Below, one piece after another: positions 1-7,583 of a stretch of 64,000 bases of DNA (position 1 is its first letter; the number at the start of each line of letters is the position of its first letter). The DNA is from JAUIJL01 sp965366625. GTDB taxonomy: Bacteria > Acidobacteriota > Thermoanaerobaculia > Multivoradales > J023. The DNA lies in contig CBDUGP010000038.1 in NCBI GenBank assembly GCA_965366625.1, positions 1 to 64,000 of the forward strand. Direction: 5' to 3'. The translations under genes and the position numbers were made by a program. The notes below the pieces were generated by a model that was not told the DNA's origin, ran no database searches, and was given only the letters and a program-made list of their open reading frames with translations.

Positions 1-70
1 CGACAAGGTTGGAACGACAAGGTTGGAACGACAAGGTTGGAACGACAAGGTTGGAACGACAAGGTTGGAT
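1..70. repeat. 14-bp tandem repeat, five copies
   Basis: The window opens inside a perfect head-to-tail array of a 14-bp unit (cgacaaggttggaa) at 1, 15, 29, 43 and 57; the last copy ends in t instead of a. The array probably extends to the left of the window. There are no spacers between copies, so this is not CRISPR. It is the first of many minisatellite-like arrays in the window. It lies about 490 bp upstream of parA, so a role as an iteron or centromere-like site is possible but unproven. Confidence 0.9.
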
Positions 71-100
71 ATTGGTGGGTAGATAGTTTCGGCCATTGAG

Positions 101-307
101 ATGTCGGCGCGCCGACATTAAGATCGGGTGGATTGGGTTGGGCTATAGCCTCAACTATTGAGATGTCGGCGTGCCGACATTCGAGATCTACCATTGTCGG
201 CGCGCCGACAATGTTGGGCGATATTGTTTGAGGTGATCGCCTTTGCCATTGAGATGTCGGCGTGCCGACATTCGAGATAACCCATTGAGATGTCGGCACG
301 CCGACAT
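101..307. repeat. Five 18-20 bp palindromes upstream of parA
   Basis: Five near-perfect palindromes with the core GTCGGCGYGCCGAC (one copy reads GTCGGCACGCCGAC) lie at 101-118, 163-180, 193-212, 254-271 and 290-307. Four carry arms extended to ATGTCGG...CCGACAT and are preceded by ttgag; the third has the arms ATTGTCGG...CCGACAAT. Centre-to-centre distances are about 62, 31, 60 and 36 bp. The array lies 250-450 bp upstream of the parA start, as expected of a centromere-like or operator array for ParB or ParA, although the sequence is unlike the canonical parS 16-mer. A sixth core copy occurs at 8501-8514, so the element may instead be a dispersed genomic palindrome. Confidence 0.8.
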
Positions 308-369
308 AGTCCGTCGTATCTCACCTCAGTTTCCTACAAATAACCAGCGCATGTTGAATCGAATTGGCA

Positions 370-423
370 GGTCGCCTGACAAGTGGGTCGTTTCCCTGTC
401 AAGATAGGTCGCTTCCCAGTCAG
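370..423. repeat. Degenerate three-copy direct repeat before parA
   Basis: Three imperfect copies of a motif close to GGTCG-(c/tttccc)-(t/a)GTCA follow one another at roughly 370-380, 386-400 and 407-422. They sit between the palindrome array and parA. They may be part of the same regulatory or partition site; the match is loose and the boundaries are approximate. Confidence 0.4.
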
Positions 424-556
424 GGTGAGGTGAGAGGACCAGGGGCGAATTTTATAGATATTGCCGAAAACATGGGCATCTATCAGGCACGCATATTTTT
501 AGAATAGAAACAAGACTTGAATGTAGATTCTTGCCTCCATAGACTCCCATTCGATC

Positions 557-1315
557 ATGATTATTGCCATCACCAATCAGAAGGGTGGAGTGGGTAAGAC
601 CACGACCGCCATCAATCTATCGGCCGCTTTAGCCTCCAAGGGTTTTCGGACATTGCTGATCGACTTGGATCCCCAAGCGAACAGCTCCATGTCGTTCATG
701 GAGGTTCACGAACTTGAAGCCGCGATGTATGAGGCCCTCACTGAGCCTGACATACACATCGCAGACATCATGCATGAGTCGACAAACGCTCCCAACCTCT
801 TTGTTGCCCCGTCGACGATTTCACTCGCGAAGATTGAGGCCAAGCTGTTGGGCGAGCTCGACAGCCATTTTCGTCTCAAGGATGAAATTGATCTGATACG
901 AGATCAATTCGACTACATGGTCATCGACACACCGCCGACTTTGGGCATCATCACGGTGAATGCATTGGTTGCAGCAACACATGTTTTGATTCCAATCCAG
1001 TCGAGCTATTTCGCTCTCGAAGGCACTGACGACCTGCTGGAGACCGTGGACAAGATCAAAGTGCGGGCAAACCCGGATCTTCAAATCCTGGGAGCGGTGA
1101 TCACCCTGTACGATAAACGGACGGTGCTCGCACGGGACATCCGAGATCAGATCGCCGATGTGTTCGGAGACCGCCTCTTTGAAACGACGATTTCTAAGAG
1201 CGTTCGGCTCGAAGAGAGTCCGGCCTATAAAGAAGCGATCTTCAGCTTCGCCCCTCAATCGAGTGGCGCCTACGAATACTACAAATTGTCGGAAGAGATA
1301 TTGGCTCGTGTCTAG
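557..1315 (+). CDS. parA: ParA/Soj-type chromosome-partitioning ATPase
   Basis: A deviant Walker-type ATPase of 252 residues, the usual length for chromosomal Soj/ParA and for small plasmid ParA without an N-terminal HTH. The deviant Walker A box KGGVGKTT is at residues 9-16, Walker A' DLDPQ at 36-40, and Walker B VIDTPP near 122. The family binds DNA non-specifically in the ATP state and moves ParB-parS complexes to segregate replicons. It overlaps the following parB by 8 bp (translational coupling). The start is the first ATG of the conserved region; no strong Shine-Dalgarno site precedes it. The 5' flank holds palindromes and tandem repeats rather than gidA/gidB, so chromosomal origin proximity cannot be confirmed here. 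Confidence 0.95.
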   Translation: MIIAITNQKGGVGKTTTAINLSAALASKGFRTLLIDLDPQANSSMSFMEVHELEAAMYEALTEPDIHIADIMHESTNAPNLFVAPSTISLAKIEAKLLGELDSHFRLKDEIDLIRDQFDYMVIDTPPTLGIITVNALVAATHVLIPIQSSYFALEGTDDLLETVDKIKVRANPDLQILGAVITLYDKRTVLARDIRDQIADVFGDRLFETTISKSVRLEESPAYKEAIFSFAPQSSGAYEYYKLSEEILARV

Positions 1316-2219
1316 CACCAGCGCCGCAAAAAAAAGAGGTTTGCCGAAGAAGGTTCGTATGCGGCACACGAGCCACTTCGTGGAAGAACTCGCCGGCCGA
1401 AGTGAAACTCCCATAGGGAGAATGGTTCCACTTTCGTCGGTGATTCCCGACCCCAAACAACCCCGGACCACCATGGGGGATCTGGGGGAGCTAGCGGCAT
1501 CGATTAAGGATAAGGGAGTCCTAGAACCTATCCTGGTTCGCCCCAATCCAAATCAACAGGTGGGCTCGGTCGACGGGGACAAAAGCTCCGAAGTCGCGTC
1601 AGCGCCATTGATGATCATCAGCGGTGAGCGCAGGTACCGGGCCTCGATGCAGGCTGGATTGTCGGAAATCCCGGTGATCGAGATGGACGTCTCTGAGGAA
1701 GAGGCCCTTGAGATTGCCCTGATTGAGAACCTTCAGCGCAAGGATCTGACTCCCTTTGAAGAAGCTGAGGGTTATAAGGCGCTTTCCGATCGATTCGAAT
1801 ACACCCATGAGAACATCTCAAAAGCGGTGGGGAAGTCCAGAACCGTGGTAACTGAGAGCCTGGCTCTGCTCGCCATTCCGGTACGTGTTCGCGAAACCGC
1901 TCAAGCCTTGGGCATCGGCACCAAGTCGATCTTGTTGGAGATCTTGAAAGCAGAGACTGAAGAAGAGATGATTCGTCTTTTGGAGCAGGTAAGCCGGCAC
2001 GGCCTGAGCCGGGACGATCTACGGCGTCAAACCCGGACAGACAAGACGAAGTCGGGAGCCCCAAGGCGACGTCCATTTGTGTTCAGCTTCCGGCCGGAAG
2101 ATAAGAGTTACAGTCTTTCCCTAAAGTTTCGACAAAGCTCGGTGTCGAAAGATGAGCTTATTAGCACCTTAGAAGGAATTCTTGAAGGTCTTCGGACAAA
2201 TGTTGATCCATCGCTTTAG
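1308..2219 (+). CDS. parB: ParB/Spo0J-type partition protein
   Basis: A ParB-family CTPase and DNA clamp of 303 residues if it starts at the GTG overlapping the end of parA. That start gives the typical basic N-terminus with KKRGLPKK, and a GGAAGAG ribosome site lies about ten bases upstream; a longer upstream reading would run inside parA. The ParB N-terminal domain shows IPDPKQPR, then the CTP-binding signature GERRYRAS and the LIENLQRKDL segment. These are followed by the helix-turn-helix region (ISKAVGKSRTVVTESLALL) and a C-terminal dimerisation region ending in an EGILEGL helix. It should load at parS-like sites; no canonical parS was noticed in the window, but a palindrome array lies just upstream of parA. 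Confidence 0.92.
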   Translation: MSSTSAAKKRGLPKKVRMRHTSHFVEELAGRSETPIGRMVPLSSVIPDPKQPRTTMGDLGELAASIKDKGVLEPILVRPNPNQQVGSVDGDKSSEVASAPLMIISGERRYRASMQAGLSEIPVIEMDVSEEEALEIALIENLQRKDLTPFEEAEGYKALSDRFEYTHENISKAVGKSRTVVTESLALLAIPVRVRETAQALGIGTKSILLEILKAETEEEMIRLLEQVSRHGLSRDDLRRQTRTDKTKSGAPRRRPFVFSFRPEDKSYSLSLKFRQSSVSKDELISTLEGILEGLRTNVDPSL

Positions 2220-2683
2220 GAATCTGTTATAGTATCCATACAGAGCCTGCCTAGTAGGTTTCCTGTAACGCCGAGCCTGTCCAAGCTTGGCAACCAGCCG
2301 CAAACTTTTATCCATGACCGGTGTCAGCCAGCCGGTCAATTTTTTTTGCCCTGAGATTTTTCTCCCGAGGAATCCACACGCCAACCATGTAAGACAGGGC
2401 ACCTACCTTAAGATTTCCGAGCGGCCCCGTTAAGGACGAGGCAGGAGTATCCTCGGGATTATTTGGTCCGTGGCGTCTCGGGTCGTCGGAACCTGGCATT
2501 CTGAGTAAGATCGTGGACACCCTCGGAGATTCTTCCTGTGGCATCGTGGCGCTTAGAATTGGTTCGGGCGCCATTCTTAGGAACCATGAGATGTTGGCCA
2601 CAGCCTGCTGGCATCTTGAAGCACCGCGGAATGCCGGGTGCGCGTGCTTGGCGGATTCCGCATTTCCAGAGCAACACCCTGTG

Positions 2684-2751
2684 ACACAGGCCGCTCCAAG
2701 ACACAGGCCGCTCCAAGACACAGGCCGCTCCAAGACACAGGCCGCTCGAAG
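2684..2751. repeat. 17-bp tandem repeat, four copies
   Basis: Four consecutive copies of acacaggccgctccaag at 2684, 2701, 2718 and 2735; the last copy has one change (ctcgaag). The array is intergenic, and its unit length is not a multiple of three, consistent with non-coding DNA. Confidence 0.92.
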
Positions 2752-3041
2752 CTGAGAACAGACCTCAAAACTCAAGTGGATATAGATAGCAGCGGACGAC
2801 CTTTGAACGTAGGGCGCTGTACATAGGCATCGTATTTTGGCGTGGGTTTCGCTCGGCAGGTGATCACACGCTCGGAGTTCCGCGGACGGCTATTGAAGGG
2901 TGGGTGAAGAAATAGTGGAAGAATATTGACAGCATACGAAGTAGACATAACATGTCTTATCGGACACAGAGTCAAAATAGTGCAGTGCAGCAAATCTGAT
3001 CTAGCTCTGGTATTTCCAGAGCCTTTAGGAGCCTATGGGAC

Positions 3042-3047
3042 TATAAT
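3042..3047 (+). promoter_or_regulatory. Perfect TATAAT box 10 bp before lptF-lptG start
   Basis: A consensus -10 hexamer ends ten bases upstream of the ATG. Initiation 6-8 bp downstream of it would give a leaderless or nearly leaderless mRNA, which fits the lack of any Shine-Dalgarno motif. No good -35 hexamer is present at 17 bp. A separate TTGACA occurs at 2926-2931 with only weak -10 candidates. The call is based on sequence appearance only. Confidence 0.4.
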
Positions 3048-3056
3048 CGGCAGCCC

Positions 3057-5453
3057 ATGCGCCGACTCGACCGATACATCCTCGCTGAAGTCCTCGGGCC
3101 CCTGGCCCTCGGTTTCCTCGTCTATACCTTCATCCTTCTGATTCAGGTTCTCTTTAAGTCGGCTGAGCTGCTGATTGGCAGCGGCGTTGCACTTGAGACA
3201 GTTGGACGCCTGTTGCTGTTGTCCTTGCCCTGGATTGTGGTCATGACCATTCCGATGTCGTTGCTCTTCGGCATCTTGATCGGAATTGGGCGGTTGTCCA
3301 CGGACAGCGAGCTGATCGCGATCCGAGCTGGGGGCATTAGTCTCTTCTCGCTGTATCGACCCATCTTGTTGCTGTCGGCAATGTTGATGGGTCTCAATAT
3401 CTACCTGATGTTGGAAGTTCTGCCGGCGGGTAACCACGCCTTGCAGCAATTGCGGGTCGAGATATTGACCCAAAGCTTGACCGAGGAGATCAAGCCACGC
3501 ATTCCCCACACCGGGTGGCAAAACAAAGTTCTCTATGTCTTCGAGGCGCCACCGAATGAACGTCGGTGGCGCGGGGTCTTCCTCGCCGACTCGATCCCTG
3601 GGCGTGAGAACAGTGTGTGGGTTGCTGAATGGGGACGAGCTCAAGCTGACGACAATACGGGGCAAGTGCTCTTGGAGTTGGAGGACGTTGTCACCCACGG
3701 GGTCGATCTGGATCGGCCCGACGTTTACCAGGCTTCGAGGCAAGACAGCTACAACCTTCTGCTGGCCTCGCAGTCTCAGCAGAAGTCCATGTCCGTTTCC
3801 AAGAGTTTGCGCGAGCTATCCTTGAAGGAGCTGCAAGCCAAGGCCCGCGACAAGAGCAGCCCAGAAGATCATCGAATTCTGGCCCGGGTTGAAATTCACA
3901 AGAAGTTCAGCTTCCCCGCCGCCTGCCTGGTGTTTGGCTTGCTCGGCTTGCCGCTGGGTTTCTCCAATGCCCGAGGTGGCCGCTCATCGGGTTTCGCGCT
4001 GTCAATCGGTGTGGTTCTGGTTTATTACCTGATTTTCAATTCAGGCGAGGAAGCGGCTAGAGACGGCGCCCTTCCGGCCTGGCTGGCGGTGTGGTCGCCA
4101 AATGTTTTGATGTTGTCGGCGGGTCTCTTTTTGCTGGCGCGTAAGAACCGAGACAAGAGCCTGCTGCTCCAACATGTCGACCGCTGGATCCAAGAGCGTT
4201 TTTGGGGACGCATGCTTCAGGTCAAGGCCCGCCGCGAGGCGAAGGTCTTGGCGCGCCAAGAGCAACAGCGCAAACAGCGGGCACGGTCGTCCTCAAAGAC
4301 ATCCGGTCGCCATGCAACCCAATTGGTGCTGCGTTTGCCGGAGCTGCGCCTGCGCTTCCCCAACACCCTGGACCGCTACATTCTGATTCGCTTTTTCAAT
4401 GTTCTGTTGGTCGCTCTGTTTTCCGGTCTGTCGGTCTACCTGGTCGCGGACCTGACCGAGAACGTGGAAGACATTCTCCAGAATAAAATTGCCTCCAGCG
4501 TCATCTTCGACTACTACCGCTATAAGAGCTTCTCGATCATTTACGAGATCGCGCCGATCATCGTCTTGGTCACGACCCTGACGACCTTCGGATTGTTGTC
4601 GCGTACCAACGAGGTTACTGCCTGCAAGGCAGCGGGCATCAGCCTGTATCGAATGTCGGTGCCGGTGCTCGTAGCGGCTGCGTTGCTCGCGTTCTTGGCC
4701 GGAACCTTGCAGTCTGAGGTCTTGCCGGCTGCCAACAGCCGGGTGACCGAACTCAAGGCGGTGATCAAAGGGCAGGAAGGTCAATCGATCCTGCACCCAG
4801 GGCGACGGGCCGATCGACTTTGGCTCTACGGTAAAGGGAATCAGCTCTACAACTATTCCTTCTACGACACCAAACGCCGAGAGCTGCACAACCTTCAAAT
4901 CTTCAAATTCGACCCCGATTACAGGATGGTCGCCCGGCTTCGGGTCGAGAAGGCCACCCACATCGAAAATGGCTGGTGGACTTTTTCCAAGGGCTGGGCC
5001 CGGACTTTCGAGGGGCGGGAGATCACTGGCTTCTCCACCTTCGATACGCCGGTCAAGTACCGCCTTCTGGAGCCGCCTGAGTACTTTGCCGGGGGGCTGA
5101 AACCTCCCGATGAAATGAACTTTGCCGAGCTGCGGGAATACGTCAACGAACTCAAGGCCAGTGGTCAAGAGGTACCGAGCCTCGAAGTAGAGCTCTACAA
5201 CAAGATCGCCTACCCCTTCATCTCTTTGGTCATGGCCCTGGTGGCCTTGCCCTTCGCTTTTCGCTTGGGACGCCACGGCGCCTTATATGGCATTGGGATC
5301 TCGCTGGTGCTGGGCATCATCTTGCTGGTTGTATTGTCGGTGTTCACTGCGCTCGGCAACAATGCGATCCTGCCGCCTCTGGTGGCCATATGGAGCCCTG
5401 CGGCCATCTTTGCCGTCTTTTCCCTCTATCTCTTCTTGGGGGTTAGAAGCTAG
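3057..5453 (+). CDS. Fused LptF-LptG lipopolysaccharide export permease
   Basis: One 798-residue protein contains two YjgP/YjgQ (LptF/LptG) permease units in tandem. In most Gram-negatives these are two separate proteins of about 360 residues that form the inner-membrane core of the LptB2FGC transporter. Both halves begin with the same LDRYIL motif (residues 4-9 and 438-443), followed by two membrane segments, a periplasmic jellyroll-like region and further membrane segments; the second half has a typical AFRLGRHGA loop near its C-terminus. A very basic linker (about 385-430, rich in K, R and Q) joins the halves and should be cytoplasmic. The fusion is intact, without frameshift. A bidirectional terminator separates it from convergent metK. 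Confidence 0.9.
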   Translation: MRRLDRYILAEVLGPLALGFLVYTFILLIQVLFKSAELLIGSGVALETVGRLLLLSLPWIVVMTIPMSLLFGILIGIGRLSTDSELIAIRAGGISLFSLYRPILLLSAMLMGLNIYLMLEVLPAGNHALQQLRVEILTQSLTEEIKPRIPHTGWQNKVLYVFEAPPNERRWRGVFLADSIPGRENSVWVAEWGRAQADDNTGQVLLELEDVVTHGVDLDRPDVYQASRQDSYNLLLASQSQQKSMSVSKSLRELSLKELQAKARDKSSPEDHRILARVEIHKKFSFPAACLVFGLLGLPLGFSNARGGRSSGFALSIGVVLVYYLIFNSGEEAARDGALPAWLAVWSPNVLMLSAGLFLLARKNRDKSLLLQHVDRWIQERFWGRMLQVKARREAKVLARQEQQRKQRARSSSKTSGRHATQLVLRLPELRLRFPNTLDRYILIRFFNVLLVALFSGLSVYLVADLTENVEDILQNKIASSVIFDYYRYKSFSIIYEIAPIIVLVTTLTTFGLLSRTNEVTACKAAGISLYRMSVPVLVAAALLAFLAGTLQSEVLPAANSRVTELKAVIKGQEGQSILHPGRRADRLWLYGKGNQLYNYSFYDTKRRELHNLQIFKFDPDYRMVARLRVEKATHIENGWWTFSKGWARTFEGREITGFSTFDTPVKYRLLEPPEYFAGGLKPPDEMNFAELREYVNELKASGQEVPSLEVELYNKIAYPFISLVMALVALPFAFRLGRHGALYGIGISLVLGIILLVVLSVFTALGNNAILPPLVAIWSPAAIFAVFSLYLFLGVRS

Positions 5454-5481
5454 TACAGGCGCACAGGCCTCATGAATACGA

Positions 5482-5517
5482 AAACGCCGGTGAGGGATTA
5501 CTCCCCCACCGGCGTTT
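5482..5517. terminator. Bidirectional terminator between lptF-lptG and metK
   Basis: A perfect 11-bp inverted repeat (aaacgccggtg / caccggcgttt) surrounds a 14-base loop region that can pair further through GGG/CCC. It lies 28 bp after the lptF-lptG stop and 24 bp before the metK stop, flanked by A/T on both sides, as expected of a terminator shared by convergent genes. Confidence 0.85.
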
Positions 5518-5540
5518 CTATTGGAACCCTGTGATGCGGA

Positions 5541-6689
5541 TCAGCCGACAGCTGATTTGAGGTCGTCGACGTGGTCGAGATGCTCCCAGGTGAACCCCTC
5601 TTCATCGCGGCCGAAGTGGCCGTAGGCGGCCGTCGGAAGGAAGACAGGACGGCGCAGCTGAAGGTGATCGATGATGCCCTTGGGCGTCAACGGGAAGATG
5701 TCGCGCACGACGGCTTCCAGGCGACGATCGTCGACGGTTCCGGTGCCGTAGGTGTCCACCTGGATCGAGACCGGATCGGCGACGCCAATGGCGTAGGCCA
5801 GCTGCACCAGGACCCGCTCCGCGAGTCCGGCGCCGACCAGGTTCTTGGCGATGTGGCGTCCCATATAACTGGCGGAGCGATCGACTTTTGTCGAGTCTTT
5901 ACCCGAGAAGGCGCCGCCGCCGTGAGCACCCATGCCGCCGTAAGTGTCGACGATGATCTTGCGCCCGGTCAGGCCGCAGTCCCCTTGGGGGCCACCGACG
6001 ACGAATCTGCCGGTGGGATTGACGTGAAAGATGACGTCGTCGTCGAGCAAGTTGGCCGGCACCGTCGGGCGAATCACCTTTTCGATGATGCCGTTGCGAA
6101 TGTCGTTTTGGCTGACGTCGGGGTCGTGTTGGGTGGAGATGACCACCGTGTGGACACGCTTCGGGGTGTTGCCTTCATATTCGACGGTGACCTGACTCTT
6201 GCCGTCGGGCCGCAGCCAGGACAAACCGTTGGCCTTGCGCACAGTCGCCAGGCAGCGGGTCAAATGATGAGCAAGGGTGATCGGCAAGGGCATCAGCTCT
6301 TCGGTCTCACGGCAGGCGTAACCGAACATCAGACCTTGATCACCTGCTCCACCCGGGTCGACGCCCATAGCGATATCCGGGCTTTGAGGGTCGATTGCCG
6401 ACAATACAGCGCAGCTGTTGTAGTCGAAACCCGTGGCCGCATCGGTATAACCAATGTCTTTGATGGTCTGCCGTGCGATGCCGGGAAAATCGATGTAGCC
6501 GTTGGTGGTGATCTCACCGGCCAGCACGACCAACCCGGTATTTACCAAGGTCTCACAAGCCACTCGGCTATGGGGATCCTGCCTCAGGGCTTCGTCGAGG
6601 ACGGCGTCGGAAATCTGGTCGGAGACCTTGTCGGGATGGCCTTCCGTGACCGATTCAGACGTAAAAAGATAACTGCTTGCCTCTGTCAT
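5541..6689 (-). CDS. metK: S-adenosylmethionine synthase
   Basis: Makes S-adenosylmethionine from ATP and methionine in the cytoplasm. The 382-residue length is normal. Visible family motifs are EGHPDKVSDQISDA near residues 16-29, GAGDQG at 114-119 (signature 1) and GGGAFSGKD at 257-265 (the lysine and aspartate that bind phosphate and magnesium). The start is the ATG preceded by a good GAAGGAG ribosome site on the minus strand. It supplies the methyl donor for several enzymes in the window (TrmH-like, Trm9-like, radical-SAM MtaB and Elp3). A candidate promoter about 180 bp upstream leaves a long untranslated leader. Confidence 0.97.
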   Translation of the reverse strand: MTEASSYLFTSESVTEGHPDKVSDQISDAVLDEALRQDPHSRVACETLVNTGLVVLAGEITTNGYIDFPGIARQTIKDIGYTDAATGFDYNSCAVLSAIDPQSPDIAMGVDPGGAGDQGLMFGYACRETEELMPLPITLAHHLTRCLATVRKANGLSWLRPDGKSQVTVEYEGNTPKRVHTVVISTQHDPDVSQNDIRNGIIEKVIRPTVPANLLDDDVIFHVNPTGRFVVGGPQGDCGLTGRKIIVDTYGGMGAHGGGAFSGKDSTKVDRSASYMGRHIAKNLVGAGLAERVLVQLAYAIGVADPVSIQVDTYGTGTVDDRRLEAVVRDIFPLTPKGIIDHLQLRRPVFLPTAAYGHFGRDEEGFTWEHLDHVDDLKSAVG

Positions 6690-6787
6690 AACACAGACAC
6701 TCCTTCGGGAAGGTCATCAAGTGGGGCCAGTATTCGGGCGCGGAAGCTTGAAACGCGTGGTGATGCTTGGGCCGCGCCGGCGGTGAA

Positions 6788-6806
6788 TCTCGGATTGAAC
6801 CCGAGA
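6788..6806 (-). promoter_or_regulatory. Hairpin in the metK leader
   Basis: A 6-bp stem (tctcgg/ccgaga) with a 7-base loop lies in the predicted metK 5' leader. It superficially resembles a tRNA T-arm, but no acceptor or anticodon arms are present. The known SAM-I core sequence was not seen. Function unknown. Confidence 0.3.
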
Positions 6807-6874
6807 CTTGGAGCTCGCTTTTTTGGGATTTGCGGTCTCGCGATAGGTGTGCAAAAGACACCGTTGAGGGCGGG

Positions 6875-6904
6875 ATCCTACCAGACGGTCAAAAATAGGG
6901 TCAA
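6875..6904 (-). promoter_or_regulatory. Candidate metK promoter
   Basis: On the minus strand a TTGACC hexamer (6904-6899) is separated by 18 bp from TAGGAT (6880-6875), a reasonable sigma-70 pair. It lies immediately downstream of the DUF84-like gene and would start a leader of about 180 nt before metK. Visual match only. Confidence 0.4.
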
Positions 6905-6926
6905 TCGAATTGGTCTAAGGATTGGC

Positions 6927-7583
6927 TCAGCTGGAAAAGCGCGGGTACAGAAGACTGCATAAGGCCAAAAAGACCGCTTGGCTCGAAGTGGTCCGGCGAT
7001 TTTCGGCGTTGCCGGTGATGGCTTGAACCATGCCCCGTCCCCGACGTGTACTCGGGAAAACCAGGGGGTGTCCCGGTCTACCGGCGGCGTGTAGGACAGA
7101 GTCGGGGATTTGGACTCCCCCGCTGCTACCCCAGGCTTGTTCATAGATTGGGGCAGCGTCCTCGTCAGAACCGAGCATGTCGATCACCGCCCAGCTCTGG
7201 ACCACATGTCTGATGTCGGAGTGGCCGGCTGAGGTGCGGCCGGCTGAGGTGCGGCCGGCTGAGGTGCGGCCGGCTGAGATCTCCGAAAGTCCCTCTTCAC
7301 ACGCGACGATAAATAAGGTGCCAGGCTCTTGCTGCCGAGCGATTCCAACCAAATCCCGCGCGGCATCTAGGGTCTCGGAATCGGTCATGGGCAGCTCTGG
7401 TCTGCCTTCTAGCTGCAAGAGCCGAACCGTGAGCGGTGGATCCTTTTCGAGCACGTCGTGCAGGTAGCGTAGGAATCCATCCCGCACCCCGAGGCTTTTT
7501 TCCGGCGAATGCCCACGTACTGCCACGGTGACTTCCAATCCGGATTGGAAACGATGCCAGATGCCCTTAATATCGTCACCCAT
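6927..7583 (-). CDS. DUF84-like (YjjX-type) NTP phosphatase candidate
   Basis: A 218-residue protein whose layout follows the DUF84/YjjX inosine-xanthosine triphosphatase family. It has an N-terminal VTVAVRGHSPEKSLGVRDGF segment (family: V.VG..NPVK..AV...F), then an FIVACEEGL strand, SWAVID, a WGSSGGVQIPDSVL segment, and a C-terminal ITG...RR...QAVFLALCSLLYP helix. The family removes non-canonical purine triphosphates. An SAGRT pentapeptide repeated about four times is inserted after EEGLSEI; it is encoded by a 15-bp tandem DNA repeat and looks like a recent in-frame expansion. The ATG overlaps the start of the divergent RNA methyltransferase gene. The family assignment is by eye; a catalytically altered homologue is possible. 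Confidence 0.6.
   Translation of the reverse strand: MGDDIKGIWHRFQSGLEVTVAVRGHSPEKSLGVRDGFLRYLHDVLEKDPPLTVRLLQLEGRPELPMTDSETLDAARDLVGIARQQEPGTLFIVACEEGLSEISAGRTSAGRTSAGRTSAGHSDIRHVVQSWAVIDMLGSDEDAAPIYEQAWGSSGGVQIPDSVLHAAGRPGHPLVFPSTRRGRGMVQAITGNAENRRTTSSQAVFLALCSLLYPRFSS
7223..7280. repeat. 15-bp in-frame tandem repeat in the DUF84-like gene
   Basis: Three full copies and one partial copy of ggccggctgaggtgc. The unit is a multiple of three, and the gene stays open through it, adding an SAGRT-type pentapeptide repeat. Confidence 0.9.

Larger units (their letters stand above)
2220..3056. other. 837-bp gap with no convincing gene
   Basis: No open reading frame here resembles a protein. The longest frames (up to 155 codons on the minus strand) are low-complexity and run through the 17-bp tandem array. 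The gap contains that array (listed separately), an oligo-T stretch near 2340 and, at the right edge, the promoter of the lptF-lptG gene. It could harbour an unrecognised RNA. Confidence 0.5.

Noticed and set aside
1..70. CRISPR array
   Set aside because: Repeats are contiguous with no spacers.
101..307. Canonical parS sites
   Set aside because: The palindromes share no resemblance to TGTTTCACGTGAAACA, and no copy of that 16-mer was noticed.
2308..2775. 155-codon minus-strand frame in the parB-lptFG gap
   Set aside because: Runs through a 17-bp tandem array; no motif and no ribosome site.
6788..6806. tRNA T-arm upstream of metK
   Set aside because: Only one hairpin; loop and flanking arms do not fit a cloverleaf.
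6690..6904. SAM-I, SAM-II or SAM-IV riboswitch
   Set aside because: The conserved core sequences known to me were not found in the leader.
5571..6962. 463-codon plus-strand frame opposite metK
   Set aside because: Shadow of the metK coding strand; low-complexity product, no motifs, and metK is unambiguous.
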